Translations under genes and position numbers: made by a program
Source: Phaseolus vulgaris
Taxonomy: Eukaryota; Streptophyta; Magnoliopsida; Fabales; Fabaceae
Direction: 5' to 3'
NCBI RefSeq assembly: GCF_000499845.2
Contig: NC_023756.2
Span: 44,838,291 to 44,902,290, forward strand
DNA: 64,000 nucleotides
Notes under the pieces: model-generated
Seen by the model: the letters and a program-made list of their open reading frames with translations, nothing else
Databases searched by the model: none
Told to the model about the DNA's origin: nothing
Shown: positions 47,148 to 60,300 of the stretch, in pieces
Layout of the letters: each line of letters starts with the position of its first letter
Numbering within the stretch: position 1 is the stretch's first letter

Positions 47148-48360
47148 TTTATTTTATTAGCATAATGACTCTTATTAAATATTTAATGAATTTATATTAT
47201 TGCAAGGGAACTTAGAAGAGATGCACCTCAATGTTTGAATTTCACAAATTTTATTCAATTTTAACAAAGTATGATATTATAATTTCTTCTCTTAAATTGC
47301 GTCATAGCTAAAATCTTCATAATTAATTAAATATTAATTTAAAGATTAATTTATAATTTTTTATTAAATAAAAACTAATTTAAATATTAATAATTTTTTA
47401 GTTTATAAAAATATATATAATTTAGTCAGTTATTTATTTTTTATTTTAAATTAATTTTTATTTAATAACTTTTTTAGTGTATATAATTTTTTTTAATGAA
47501 TTCAAAACAATTTATTTATGGCATGCAAAATTTCTTAAATCTAGATTAAACTCAAATCATACTTAGATAAGAAATTTGATTTTAGAAAGGAGCTAATTTT
47601 CCTTACCTTGAGATTTTCTTGTACACTAAATTTACATCAAAAGTCCTTATGTAAGACAAGAAAAAGGGTTTATCGAAATCTTTGATAAATAAGGAAAAAA
47701 AATGCTAAATTACTATTTGTAACCTGGCTCTTTAATAAACTCACCCACTCTCATTTTATTTCTTTTATATTATAGTCCAAAAGAAACCCAATTCTATTTA
47801 ATAAAAACTCATACTACTATAACTATTCTCACCCTCAAATAAAATCAACAACTACTCACACAATTTTATATACTTTAAACATGTAAATAAATAAATTAAA
47901 GCATTCAATTATATTTTTAATTTATCTCACACGACTTGTTTATTAAAGAAAAACAAGTCTCTTTAGTACAAAAACATTTTTGTCTTGGTGATATAACATG
48001 TTTAATTTGCTTCCATTTTTAAGTTTAACGTGAATTGTTTTGGCATGAACAATTATATCCATAAGTGGTAACACAGTAAATGTATTATGTTATATTATTC
48101 TAACATAATATTTTTTAAACAAAGGATTTTTGTAAAATAACTGTAGAAATTCAATTAAAATTTTCAAATGGAAAATTGATGTTTAAAAATGATAAATAGT
48201 TTCATTTTTTTATGATTGGCCAAATAGATAATTACTATAGTATTTCCACAAACTATATATTTTATTTATAACTAATATTTTTTGCATGTGTATTCTATAA
48301 ATCTAACTCTTGCTTAACTTTTCTTTAAAATATGATATAACGTTTTTACCCATTAATATT

Positions 48361-48363
<3 letters not shown>
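47148..48363. other. AT-rich interval with a MITE fragment
   Basis: At 47310-47470 a fragment of the palindromic MITE family is visible (ATTTTTTATTAAATAAAAAC, then TTAATTTTTATTTAATAAC). No gene is supported. Confidence 0.45.
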
Positions 48364-48405
<42 letters not shown>

Positions 48406-48406
48406 C
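48364..48406. repeat. (AT)21 microsatellite
   Basis: Uninterrupted AT dinucleotide of about 43 bases. Confidence 0.95.
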
Positions 48407-48819
48407 AATAAAAGGTGACAAAGCAAGAAGATAAATATTACTTTATTAAAAAAACAAAGAAAAGGAAGATATATTTTTAAAATATAAAAAAGTAAATATT
48501 TTTTAAAAACTAGCAAAAATTGATGATTGTTTCAATAAAATTTTAAAAAAAGCTAGTAATTATTTTAAAATTTAAAAATGTCCAACTGTAATTTAACAAA
48601 ACCTAAAAGAAGATAAGTCTAACTTTTTTAATAAATTATGACTAATAATAATAATAAAATATGTTCAATGCTTGCTAGTAGAAAACTTGAGTTTTACACC
48701 AGAAATATTAGATATGATTCTCAGTGTGGATTTTATATATAAAAAATTTATAGTATATTATTAGTTAAAAATAAAACCATATTTAATTTAAAAAATCACA
48801 CAAGCCCACTTAAACAACA

Positions 48820-48900
48820 ACAATAATAATAATAATAATAATAATATAATAATAATATAATAATAATAATAATAGTAATAATAATAATAGTAATAATAAT
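48820..48900. repeat. (AAT)n microsatellite, imperfect
   Basis: About 80 bases of AAT/TAA trinucleotide interrupted by AT and GTA units, ending about 135 bp before the SSU72 start codon. It is therefore in or next to the SSU72 promoter or leader. Confidence 0.9.
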
Positions 48901-49036
48901 TTTGCCCTAACTCCATTGCAGAGATTCTGTTCCGTTCTGTGTTCTCTTCTTCTCTTCAATTCAGCATCTCAGTTTCAACCAATAACAAGAAACAAACAAG
49001 CCTCAGAAGAGAAGAGAAGAAAAGAGAAGAAAAGAG

Positions 49037-51407
49037 ATGAAGTTTCGTTACGCCATGGTGTGTTCTTCGAACCAGAACAGGAGCATGGAGGCTCATTCCC
49101 TGCTCAAGAGGGAGGGCTTCGACGTGTCTTCTTACGGCACTGGTGCCCACGTGAAGCTCCCTGGTCCCTCCCTCAGAGAACCCAATGTCTACGAATTCGG
49201 AACCCCCTACAAGTATATGTACGATGACCTCCGCAGAAAAGACACTGATCTGTATCCTCTTCTCTCTTTCTCTTCGTTTTTCTTTCTACCCTTTCCCTCT
49301 CTTCAACCCAAAATCAAATCCCCAGCTCGTGGGGTTGCTTCAACTAAAAAAAGATTCCACCTTTTCAGCTTCAATATTTCACTCTCACGAATTTTGTTCA
49401 TAAACTTGGATTTTGTGCTCTTTTTTGTGTGTTTTATTTAAATGGGTGTATAGGGTTTTTTTTTTTTATGATGAGTGTATTGACTTTTATAATTATTATC
49501 CTTTAAGTTCTATTTGTATGATTTTTTATTGGTTGGCAATATAAAGTTTTTTTATGCTGACAGACAGAAATTAAGCTCGTGTTTATTTGGGGGCAATTGA
49601 AGCAAAACAAAAGAAAATCAGTTCCTTTAAATATTTTTTTTTTGAATTAGTTGTGTTGTATTTGCTGCACTAGGTGGGGATAGTTTTGATGGAGTGAGTA
49701 ACTTTTCTTCACCGTTATACCAAGTGGAGGGAATTTTTTGTAGGGATTGAAGGAGCAAAGGGGCTAGGATTGTTAAGTTCTTATTTGATTGTGTGTTGTT
49801 TGGGTTTATAGAGTAAGATATTGAGTTAACCCACTGAGGTCGGTCAAATGGTGGTGGTTTTGTTTGGATAGTTTGCATGGGGTCATAGGTATAAGTTTCA
49901 TTGGTGTCATTGTATACACAAGAAAAAAAGACTAAGATACTGAGTTGATGATTGCATTAATTTATGTTATCTATATGCCTATCTGTTTTTAGACTTACAG
50001 GCATGTTGGGTAATGAGTTTACTCTGCACTTGCATTCTTGTTTGTTGTTCTGTGTGGTGGATTGATGGAACCTTGACTAGAGTACAGCTATAGACGAAAT
50101 GGAATCTTGACAATGCTTAAAAGAAATGCAACAGTCAAATTGGCACCTCAACGGTGGCAAGAAAATGCTGTTGATGGCTCCTTTGACGTGGTATTGACAT
50201 TTGAAGAAAAAGTGTTTGATATGGTTATTGAAGGTTATATTCATCCTGATTTGTTTATTCAGTTTTCTGATTGTTGATTGCTCTGAAGTTAGTGAATATA
50301 CAATGTTGTTGTAGGATATTTGATTTTGAGTAACTTTTAGATAGATTTTTGTTTTGCCACCAATACAAACAGGCTTCTGCTTCACATTATGCTGGTTGAT
50401 AGGCCTCATTGAATAAGATGCTTGGGTTTTAAGCTGAGATGTCTGCTAATGGGGTTAAAAGGAAGTTCACAGGAGATATTTCTTAGCCGTGATTTGGCAT
50501 TGGATATGAACGAATTAAGAGAACGAAAAAAACAGGTCTTTGCAGCCCAAGTTTTGCAGCAGAGTTGCAAATGAAGTGAAGTGCACTAATTTTATGTGCT
50601 TCTCTTAGATTACCTTTTATGGTTGTTGGTTGATCTTTAATTGTTTTTAGTCATTCTGGTTCTTTTTTAGTTATTATTAATTTTTTAAGTATGTTTTGCC
50701 TCACATAAAAATCAGGCCAGGTTATATAGTTTTCCCAGAAACGATAGTAATGCATACTTGATTAATTGAGGTGTCTTACATTATAGTTTTGAAACACATT
50801 TCATGGTTTTGGCTGAAGTTAAGGTTTTATTCAAATTCATGAGGTTTTCAAGGTATTTTTGCAGTCCCTCCATGCATATTGTTGTGCTATCTATCTAGTT
50901 CTCTACCATGTGGAAACTCTAGCATAGATATGTGTCTGAAATGAAGACCATGTTGTGTCTAATATCTCTGTAGTTATGCCTATGCTTGATGGCTATTTAA
51001 CTTAAACAATGTGCAGATCTCCATAATAGAGATCAAGTTTTATTGAAAGCTGTGCTGGTAATCAACTTGGAGGTAAAAGATAACCACGAAGAAGCAGCTG
51101 TGGGAGCTAAGCTTACTTGGGATCTATGTAAAGAGGTTTGTATCTCATGCAACCCATGTTTTCTTTGTGTGCACAGTGTATGGACATTTTCTGTTGATGG
51201 CAAAATTCACATATATGAATTTATATGTGTTGAAATGGAGATGACTTTTTTTTTCTGTTTCTTTTCAATAGTTCATTGCTTACTGTGTATATATTTTGTG
51301 CACAGATTGAAGTTGCTGAATCATGGGAGGAATCAATTGATGAAATTATTGCTGGTTTTGAGAATAAGCATCGAAGGAAGCTTTTGTACAGTGTCTCCTT
51401 CTACTAA
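49037..51407 (+). CDS. SSU72: SSU72-type RNA polymerase II CTD phosphatase, four exons
   Basis: Exons 49037-49251, 50088-50233, 51017-51135, 51306-51407 give 193 residues, the normal SSU72 length. SSU72 removes phosphate from Ser5/Ser7 of the RNA polymerase II C-terminal repeat and works with the 3'-end processing machinery in the nucleus. The phosphatase signature CX5R is CSSNQNR (Cys9 to Arg15), immediately followed by Ser16. The segment LEVKDNHEEA carries Asp142, at the place of the catalytic acid in this fold. KLAPQRWQ, the run TFEEKVFDMV and C-terminal HRRKLLYSVSFY are also family landmarks. Exon 1 ends CT|GTATCC and is joined to C|TATAGA, which restores Leu-Tyr. The leader is purine-rich (GAGAAGAGAAGAAAAG). 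An (AAT)n repeat sits just upstream. Confidence 0.95.
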
Positions 51408-54281
51408 AATATTGCTGTCTCCCTAGAAAAAGAAGTGTTACACTGATGAATATTTAGTTAAGCATAACATGGAAACCATTTTTGTAAATTTGGCAACTGA
51501 TCTCCTTTCAAATGAAAACAAATGTATTGGCTGTTGTGCATTGAAATCTAAGGATCAAACTACCAAAGGATAAAATGATTATGGACTTATTTTACAACTT
51601 ACATATGAAATAAGTATTTTTTTTTCAAAATATAAAATTCATAGAAGATGAAAACATGAAAAATAGTATGCATTCTCTTTTTGTATTTATGCAGTAAAGT
51701 ACAGTGAATTCATAGTAAAGTACATTTTTTTCTGTGCAAGTTCAGGAATTAAACTATGGTCAAGTTGTTTGAGATCCAATTGTACCAATGGCACTAGCCT
51801 TCCTTGATTTCAAAATATCATGAGTGCAAAACCTCATTAAAGTAATGAATCATGCTATGAACACTAACTTCTTCTCAGTTTCTTAGAATCAAGTTCATGA
51901 GCCATTTTTCTTTTCAATCATTTTACTCTCATTGTGATATATGGGAAAAATAATTTGACAAACAAACACTAGTGAGAAAAACTGATACAATCCTAACTTG
52001 CATCTTCATCGGTAGATTTTTTTTTTTATTTTGATTTGAATATCTTCTACCGATGATGAACATTATTATAAAAACATGAAAAATTGTAAAAGTTCTATAA
52101 GAGATAAAAATTTTGTGAGTGAATCTAAGCGAGGTTAGGTCAACATTTAGTTTTTAAAATGAGGTTAGATCAATGTTTTTAAAATGAGGTTAGATCAATT
52201 ATAGGAGAAGTCAAGAAAAAACTTTAGATAGAACTTTGAAATGTAACAAGTTTGGCCAATTCTACATTTGCATTTTATCAGTAAAAAAAAGAGAGTATTT
52301 TGTTGTGTCTACAACAAATCACATTGAAAAGGCTTAAAATGAATACTTTTCTATATATCTTAGGATTTGACCAAGGTATGTCAGACGCCTACATAGACAA
52401 GACTGCACCAACTTTATGAAGAAGGTTCCTTGTTTGTAATGTAGCATAAAAGTATAACCTCTTGTTATTATATATTGTTTTGTTTGTTTAGTTATACTTT
52501 TCATTCCTCTGTTTTTGAATGCTGTCATTTTACTTTTCATAAACTTTTATGTAATGAGGTTGACCTACTTTTTTAACTAAGCTTTGTTTTTCTAGCTTTT
52601 TTTAACAAAATTTCAATTTAAATTCTCCTCAGATTAAATTGACTTTCAAGGATCTATCTGAAATAATTAGAAAATTTTCAATTTGGATTTCAAATTAAAC
52701 GTTTTGACTGAAATGGGGTTGAATTGATTTATAACTCATTTTCAGAATGTTTTGCAACAGTTTTTAAAACGAAATAACAGTTTTAAGATGGGTTTGATTG
52801 TATATAATATTTAATGAATGAGATAAGATATTAAAATTAAAATTAATATTAAATAATTTCTTTATTTGATAAAATACATAAATATATTTTTTTTTACCAA
52901 AAATAATTACGTAACTTCTCCATTTAAAATTAATTATTACTTATATATTTTTAAACGATTCATGCAAACTCTGTAACCTTTTAAAAATTATATTATTTTA
53001 GTATAGAAAATATCAACAAATAAACGTATATGTTTCCACGTGATAAAAGAGTTTCTTGACTTTTAATAATTATCTTAAAAAATTTATGAATAAATATTCT
53101 TTCAATAAAATATCTTCAATGAAACCACTATTTTTTTTTTCTTTCATCATAACTAATAATTAAAATTTAATTTATAAGTAATATAATTTAAGTTATTATA
53201 ATATTATAATATTGCATATATTAAAAACGTTTAATTTTTAAAATTGTTTTAATTTTTAAATGAATTAAAACAGATCAGCAATTTAATTAATTTTGACGTG
53301 TCAGATTGACTAGAGAAGGTAAAAAAAACTGGGAACTGAACCGCCTTAATTATTTTCACTATAGGGAACATAAATAACTTATAAAATGTCAAAACGTTAA
53401 ATATTTTTCCAATTTTCACACAGTTTTTTAAAATACAATAAAATAAATTCTCAAATTAAACAATATAGAAACATTTACATAATTAAACTATATGTATACT
53501 TAAATATAAAGTCGTTTAAACTATATTTTATAATTATTTCTAATAATAACTATTGCTGAAAAAGACTTCCCCATAACCCCACTCTGTAAAAACTTGGCCA
53601 ATAATTGGTATGAGAAGACATTCCTTTAAATTCATTTATAATTTCAAAAATAAGAAAGACTTTATTGACTTTAAAAATAGGACTCAAGATAATCCAATAT
53701 TTTATTCATAAGCATATTACATTCTGTTAGATTTTCACACCAAATCAATTTAAAAATAATATAAAAAATAAAATTTCAATTTTTTTATTTAAATTTAATT
53801 GTTAACATTTCAAATTAACCGTCAAATTGAGACGTTTTTCAAACTTAGATGTTTAAATGAGTTTTTTTTTAAAATTAAATAATATTTTTAAAGAAGGTTT
53901 TATGAAAACAAATTATACAATGAACTATTGTTTAAGTAAGTTACATTGTAACTTTTGTATTAAAACTTTATTTTGGTCACATAATTGAATATAGTATAAG
54001 TTAGCTGATATTAAGAAATTTAACGCTGAAAGAAATTTATGTGAAGGTTTTAAAATTTAAAAAAATTAAAAAACAATTAATTTACTCATGCTTATGTCAT
54101 AAATATGTATTAAAAAAAGCATATATGTAATCATGATGACGCGAAACATAACGGAATCGGGCACCGTCAGTGAAGAGAGACGGAGTGTGGCGTTAAAGGC
54201 CTCCGTTTACTTTCTGCCAACTGCTGCAGCTGACAACTCAACACTCACAAACTCTTTCGCTTCGCTCTGATCCAAAAGACG
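51408..54281. other. Intergenic interval between SSU72 and XLG
   Basis: The first about 300 bases are probably SSU72 3' UTR. A short tandem duplication (TTTTTAAAATGAGGTTAGAT twice, 52151-52198) is present. The rest is AT-rich, with no gene. Confidence 0.45.
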
Positions 54282-54299
54282 ATGGAACCTTTTCGTTGA
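54282..54299 (+). other. Five-codon upstream ORF before XLG
   Basis: An ATG at 54282 opens a frame that ends at TGA 54297-54299, about 77 nt before the main start. It lies in the likely leader. Confidence 0.35.
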
Positions 54300-54366
54300 T
54301 TCCTTCTAATTTTCGCACTTTCCTTCTATTTTTCCCGCACTTTCTCGCCCTCCAAGCGCTCTGCGT

Positions 54367-54375
54367 AAACCCTAA
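54367..54375 (+). promoter_or_regulatory. telo-box (AAACCCTAA) at the XLG start codon
   Basis: AAACCCTAA ends one base before the ATG at 54377. Telo-boxes are common in 5' regions of plant growth-related genes and bind Myb/TRB-type proteins. A role here is inferred. Confidence 0.4.
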
Positions 54376-54376
54376 A

Positions 54377-57300
54377 ATGGCGTCGGAATCCACCGAAGAG
54401 GACAAATCCTGGGAGCAGGTTCTCCGCCGCATGCTCCCAGCCGGCGCTCCGCTCCCGGACGAGGAGCACCTCGACTACTCCATCGCTGTTGAGTACGAAG
54501 GACCTCCGGTTGCATACGACGTTCCCAAGGTCGATCCGCTCGAAATCGGCACCGCCGCCTCCGGCGTCGCCGTGCCGATTCGCACGGCTTCAATCGTGTC
54601 GGATCACAACGCGTCGGCCTCAATTCCGGTGGCCATGCCTGTGCATCCGCGGTTCTCGCGGTTCGGCCGCGTCCGCAACGGCGGTTTCGACCGCCCGCCG
54701 CCGCCGCCGCAGAAGAGTCCGGTGGAGAGCCGGAGGTCGTCGTCGGTCTCCAGGTCTCAGTTGCAGTTCGATTCGCACAGCGGTGAGGTGGTTTATCGAT
54801 CCGATTATTCCGGCGAGATGAACGTCGACGACGGAGCAAGCTCAGCCTCGGAGGTGTCTGCTCAGCACTCACCGCCGAATTCTGCTCCGGTGCCGCGCGG
54901 CGGCTCCGGAGCGGGTAAACGTCCGACGACTGTGACGTTTCATACTCCGAGGGACTCCGAGGACGACGACGGCGATGATTTTCCGTCGCCGCGGTCTGTT
55001 GCAACGTCGCCGGTGGGCGCGTCGCCGTCGCGGAATAAGAAGCGGTGGATTTGTAGCAGATGTGGAAATAGTAACAGGTTGAAAGAGAAGGAAGCGTGTT
55101 TGGTGTGTGATTCAAGGTATTGTAGTAACTGTGTGCTGAAAGCGATGGGGTCTATGCCCGAGGGAAGGAAATGCGTGAGTTGCATTGGGAAGCCCATTGA
55201 CGAATCGAAGAGGCCAATTTTGGGGAAGTGTTCTAGAATGTTGTCGAAAGTGTGTAGTTCTTTGGAGATAAATCAGATTATGAAGGCTGAAAAGGAATGT
55301 CCTGCTAATCAGCTTCGGCCGGAGCAGCTTATTGTGAATGGAAGGCAGCTGAGGCAAGAGGAGTTGGCTGAGATTCTGGGCTGCTCTATCCCTCCTCAGA
55401 AGTTGAAGCCCGGGAGGTATTGGTATGATAAGGATTCTGGACTTTGGGGCAAGGTGAAAATGGAAAACTACTAACAACTTTGATGCTTCAATATGTAGTG
55501 TTTTGTGTTTCTATTAGTGTTTGTCCTTGGTTTTATATAGAGAATACTTTGATTGGATTGGTTTATTGTTTTTCTGAATTTGGTTGTGGCGGATTGATTT
55601 CAGGAGGGAGAGAAGCCTGATAAGATAATTAGTTCAAAGCTTAATATTGGAGGCAAGCTTCAAACGGATGCGAGCAATGGGAATACTAGAGTCTACATGA
55701 ATGGCCGTGAAATAACAAAGATTGAGCTTAGAATGTTAAAGGTAACCGGATCAATAATCATGTTTCTACTTTCATCTGGGTTGGATTTGATTCTGAATGA
55801 AATAGTTGAACATAGAAGTTAGTAAATGTACTAGAATCTAGGCTACAATGCTAGATAACAACTTCTTTAAATGAGCATCAATGTTTTCTATGCCTGGGCT
55901 TCAACTAAGGTTGTATGTGAAGTACCATGTGGCAACCCTAATTGATTGTTGTAGTGCTTCACAAGTTTATACACAATTGGTTATCTAAGGAAAAAACACA
56001 AATGAATACAGACCCGTGTTATTATCAGTCAACTTATGGCCAACTTTAGGTGTTTGGATTTTACTTGTTTTTAATCAAATTCTTGCCAAATACTATTCAT
56101 ATCAAGAAAAAACGGCATTACCTAAATTACTATCTGTGCTGGGTAAAATATTAGAGATCGTAGATATTAACCATGGACATGCATCAATTTCTTTTCTTAG
56201 CAGTTCCTCTAAAATTAAGAGAAAATATTTCAAGCATTTAAGCTTACCTGATTATTAATGGTACTATAAGTCTAGAGTCACGTGTGTCTTAAATTTTTAA
56301 TACAACCATAACTTCTACTTGTTGACAGGATTTGATGTATAAAGAATTCATTCATGGTTTTTACAATGGCCCTTCAATTTTTGTTGTTGTTTTGGTTTCA
56401 TATATTTGTCCTGAAATGTCTGTTTTCTCATATTGTACCTAAAATGTCTGTTTTCCCTAACTTTTTTGTTTTCCTGCTCTCTTTTGCGTCTGCTTCTTAT
56501 TCTGCGCATCAGTATATCTTTTAAAAATCTATGCTTGCCAAAGCAACTTAAGATCTTGTGTAGCTTGTCTTGAAAGGAGCACTGCAAGGGCCTTTCAGTA
56601 GACAGTTCAGCTCCCTCTTTTAAATGCATTTAGGCCATCTCAAGTGAAAATCTTGATTTTTTTCTTCGTCATCCCTACTGACCCAATCGTATACCATTAA
56701 GCTCTTGTGTTTCACTTTGTAATGCCTTTATCATCTCATTGATTTGTTTGTGATTTGTTGGTTATCATTTCAGCTGGCAAATGTTCAATGTCCACGAGAT
56801 ACCCATTTCTGGGTTTATGAAGATGGATCTTACGAAGAAGAAGGGCAAAATAATATCAAGGGGAACATATGGGGAAAGGTTCTCTCTTATCTGATAATAG
56901 CATACACTTCTGTTCAATGTAGGCTTAAAAGTGTATCTCTTCTTGATTTGGTTTTTTATACAATATTAGTTTGGTTTATGGTAGGCAGGCGTCCACTCGT
57001 TTCATTTGTTCATTATTCTCATTGCCTGTACCTCCAACTAATCCTCCTGGGGTCAGAGATAACTCAACTAACTATTCAGCAAGATCTGTGCCTGAATATT
57101 TGGAGCAAGGTAGAGTTCAGAAACTTTTGTTGTTTGGCATGGAAGGGTCCGGAACAGCCACACTATTCAAACAGGCATGTTTATTTCCTTTATCTTTCAC
57201 TTCTTCCGTCTCTCTCACCCTCTGTCTCGTTATTGCATGTATTCATACCTTTTGTGCTTATTAACTTTTAGCCTGGCTGGTTTGGATTCAATATCGTTGG

Positions 57301-60300
57301 CTTTCCCTTTTTGATGGGTAAAGGACTTTAGTGAAGAGTCATAGTTTATGTTCTTGATTCATTGTGCAATGGAGGCTGGTAGTGATGTAGTTATAAGTTG
57401 ACTATTTTCTTAGGAGTTTAGATATATATACACGTGCTCAACCACACTCTCACAAACATACGCTGTATAGCTGTGTATTTGCTTAAGTATGCATGATACA
57501 TGCATGCATGTACCAATAGTTCTTTATATTAATGTTCTGTGTACTTGTCAGATTCATATAATGTACCAATGAATACCCATTTATGCATGTTTGCAGAATT
57601 CAAACGTACTAAGAAATTAGGTGTATATTTAAACAAGAAGTTATATGCTTTCAAATCTGTACGTCACAACTTATGGATAATGGAAACCACCCAACCTTGC
57701 CTTATTTCTTCGTAGTGATTTCTCTTGTGCTCATTATGGATGGCTTTTTTAGTGTACACGTGGCAGGAGATAATTTTTCAAAACTGCATAATTTTAGCCT
57801 ACATTGTTATGACACATTTTAGTGGGAACAGGCTTTTATTCTTGTTATTGTAATTATAACACATTTTCTTTTTGATATCTATTATTTTATCTATTAACCT
57901 GGCGTTAAACTGTTAATGGTGTGTTACTGATTGTTTTATATTTCTCATTTTATCATTTCCCTATCTGTGGAACAGGCCAAGTTTTTATATGGAAACAAGT
58001 TTTCTACAGAAGAATTACAAAACATCAAGCTTATGATTCAGAGCAATATGTACAAGTATCTCAGCATTCTACTTGAAGGACGAGAGCAGTTTGAAGAGGA
58101 ATCTCTGGCAGAGAGAGAATCTACTTCATTAGAAGGTGAAGGATCTGGACAAGTACCAGGTATAATTTTACTTTCCTTACATCTTTCATAGTTTGCCGGG
58201 ACTGTTTCTCTTTAAGTTGAAGTGCCACTTGCTTTCTATTATTTTGTGGTATTTATTATTAATGTCAAGTCACTAAATATTGGTTTTCATTCAGAGATCG
58301 TGAAAGAATGATATAGTAGTGAAGCTTTTCACATGTGTTCTGTATACTTAGGCATCCTATCATTTGTTCCGTCCATGTTGATTAGCTATATTTCTTTTGT
58401 TCTATATATGTATATTGTATGATCATACAGAGTGACGCTTAATGCTTTTAAAAATTCCATAACGTTTGTAACATATGCATTTTGTATTTTTCACTCTCAC
58501 TTATTACCTACTAGAATGATGCTTTTGTTGTATTTCTTATGCTCACTATATCAATTCATTTGTCATTCTTTCATGGTTTGTCTTAGATTGTTGTCCAATT
58601 GGAACATTTAATGAAGAACGCCTAGTCCCCTTGGGGAGTAGGTAACGAAATAATTGCTTTATGTTTCCCATATTTGACCCAAAAAGGTAATTTCTGGATA
58701 AAAACAGTATTTGATTCTGTAGTGTTATACTAAATGTTGTCTGCAATTTTGGTCCAATGTGTAATAAATTCATTATTTGTTTTTAAGATGTTAAGCTTCA
58801 TCAAATATAATTTTGTACGGCAATACTAACATTTCCATAGACAATCTAAACTATTTATAGCAACTACCACCAAGGCTCATTTCATTCCTTGGGTCAATAA
58901 CGTGGATAAATTGGCACCATTTGGGGCTCTGTCCAAAACCTAATTTTCATCAAACCATTTAAGTAAGGTCCTTGTCAATGGTCACTAGCTATCTTTGAGA
59001 GAGTTCTTTTTCCTTGCCCATTGACAACTACAAGGCAATTCATCTATGTTTTGACAAGTATAATGGATCATTTGTCCTTTTAAGAAACAATTTTCAAGTT
59101 AGATATAGTTACCGCATCAATTTTTCCCTTTGTGGATGATACAATTTGATAATCTTTTTTGTGACATCAGTGGAAAAGCTACAGTTCTGTTGGTGAATGA
59201 ATCTAATTGTAAATTTAATTTAGCAGAGACAGCAGCTGATGAAAACAAGCCTTGTATTTATTCAATCAATCAAAGATTCAAGCACTTTTCTGACTGGTTA
59301 CTGGATATTATGGCAACGGGAGATTTGGAGGCCTTCTTCCCTGCAGCAACACGTGAGTATGCTCCTATGGTAGATGAGATCTGGAGAGATCCTGCTGTTC
59401 AGGAAACATACAAGCGGAGAGAGGAATTGCATAATCTTCCTGATGTTGCTAAATATTTCTTGGATCGGGTATGACTCTACTATTTCATTTTTTACTATTT
59501 TGTCTTGATAAGTATCTAGTGGTGTTGTTTTGTATATTTATTTGCAATTGAACTGTTAATTATGTCTACGTTGCTATTTATGTTTATCCTTTACAAACAT
59601 TATTTTTCCATTTCCATTCTGAAGTTAATTCAAAGTGGCTGGCAACATTGTCATTGTTTTGCCAAACTACTGTTTCTCCTTATATGTCAGTAAACTTTAA
59701 AAATACGCAAGAGATGCAATGTAACATGTTCCATTTCAATACCAAAGAGTGCTAGTATTGTTAATGTACACTATACTTACCTAACATAGAAACTATTGAC
59801 CATTTTGAGCTGGTAGTTATTTTTGTAAATTTTTCTTTGCCATTTGAGAGTTGAGACCAATGGGAGTTTTACCTGTAATTTAATTATTAAATTAATTATG
59901 CTTTCTATAAGTCTTGAAGCTTGTATGCTCTTTCATCATTGTTTACTGGCCCTCATTATATAGATATATACCTAATGATAGGGACCATATTTAGTTACAT
60001 ACAAGTAGGGGCCCGTTAAAGCCCAATGATCTACATATGGGGCATGTTTCCAGTTTTCTCTTTTTGTATTTTCCCCTACCTTGTTAAAATGATACAATTT
60101 CCCTTGGTGGATAGGAATTGTTCCTATCACATACACACAAATATCTATGGAACATTAAACTACATTGCATAAGAGAAAGTATGGAAACAATAGTGGCTTC
60201 CATATTGATTAGCAAAAGCGTAAATTATCCTATCAAAAGATTGAGAGTAGAGTAGCAGATGTTATTAGTTCATATTTTCAGTTATTTATGATTTGTGTAA

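Noticed and set aside
54296..54376. Upstream extension of XLG by 27 codons
   Set aside because: It opens with TTG, not ATG, and precedes the conserved N-terminus at 54377.
54372..55115. 247-codon open frame opposite XLG exon 1
   Set aside because: It is a shadow of the GC-rich exon. The translation is a low-complexity Arg/Ser/Pro-rich product, while the plus strand gives a clear XLG.
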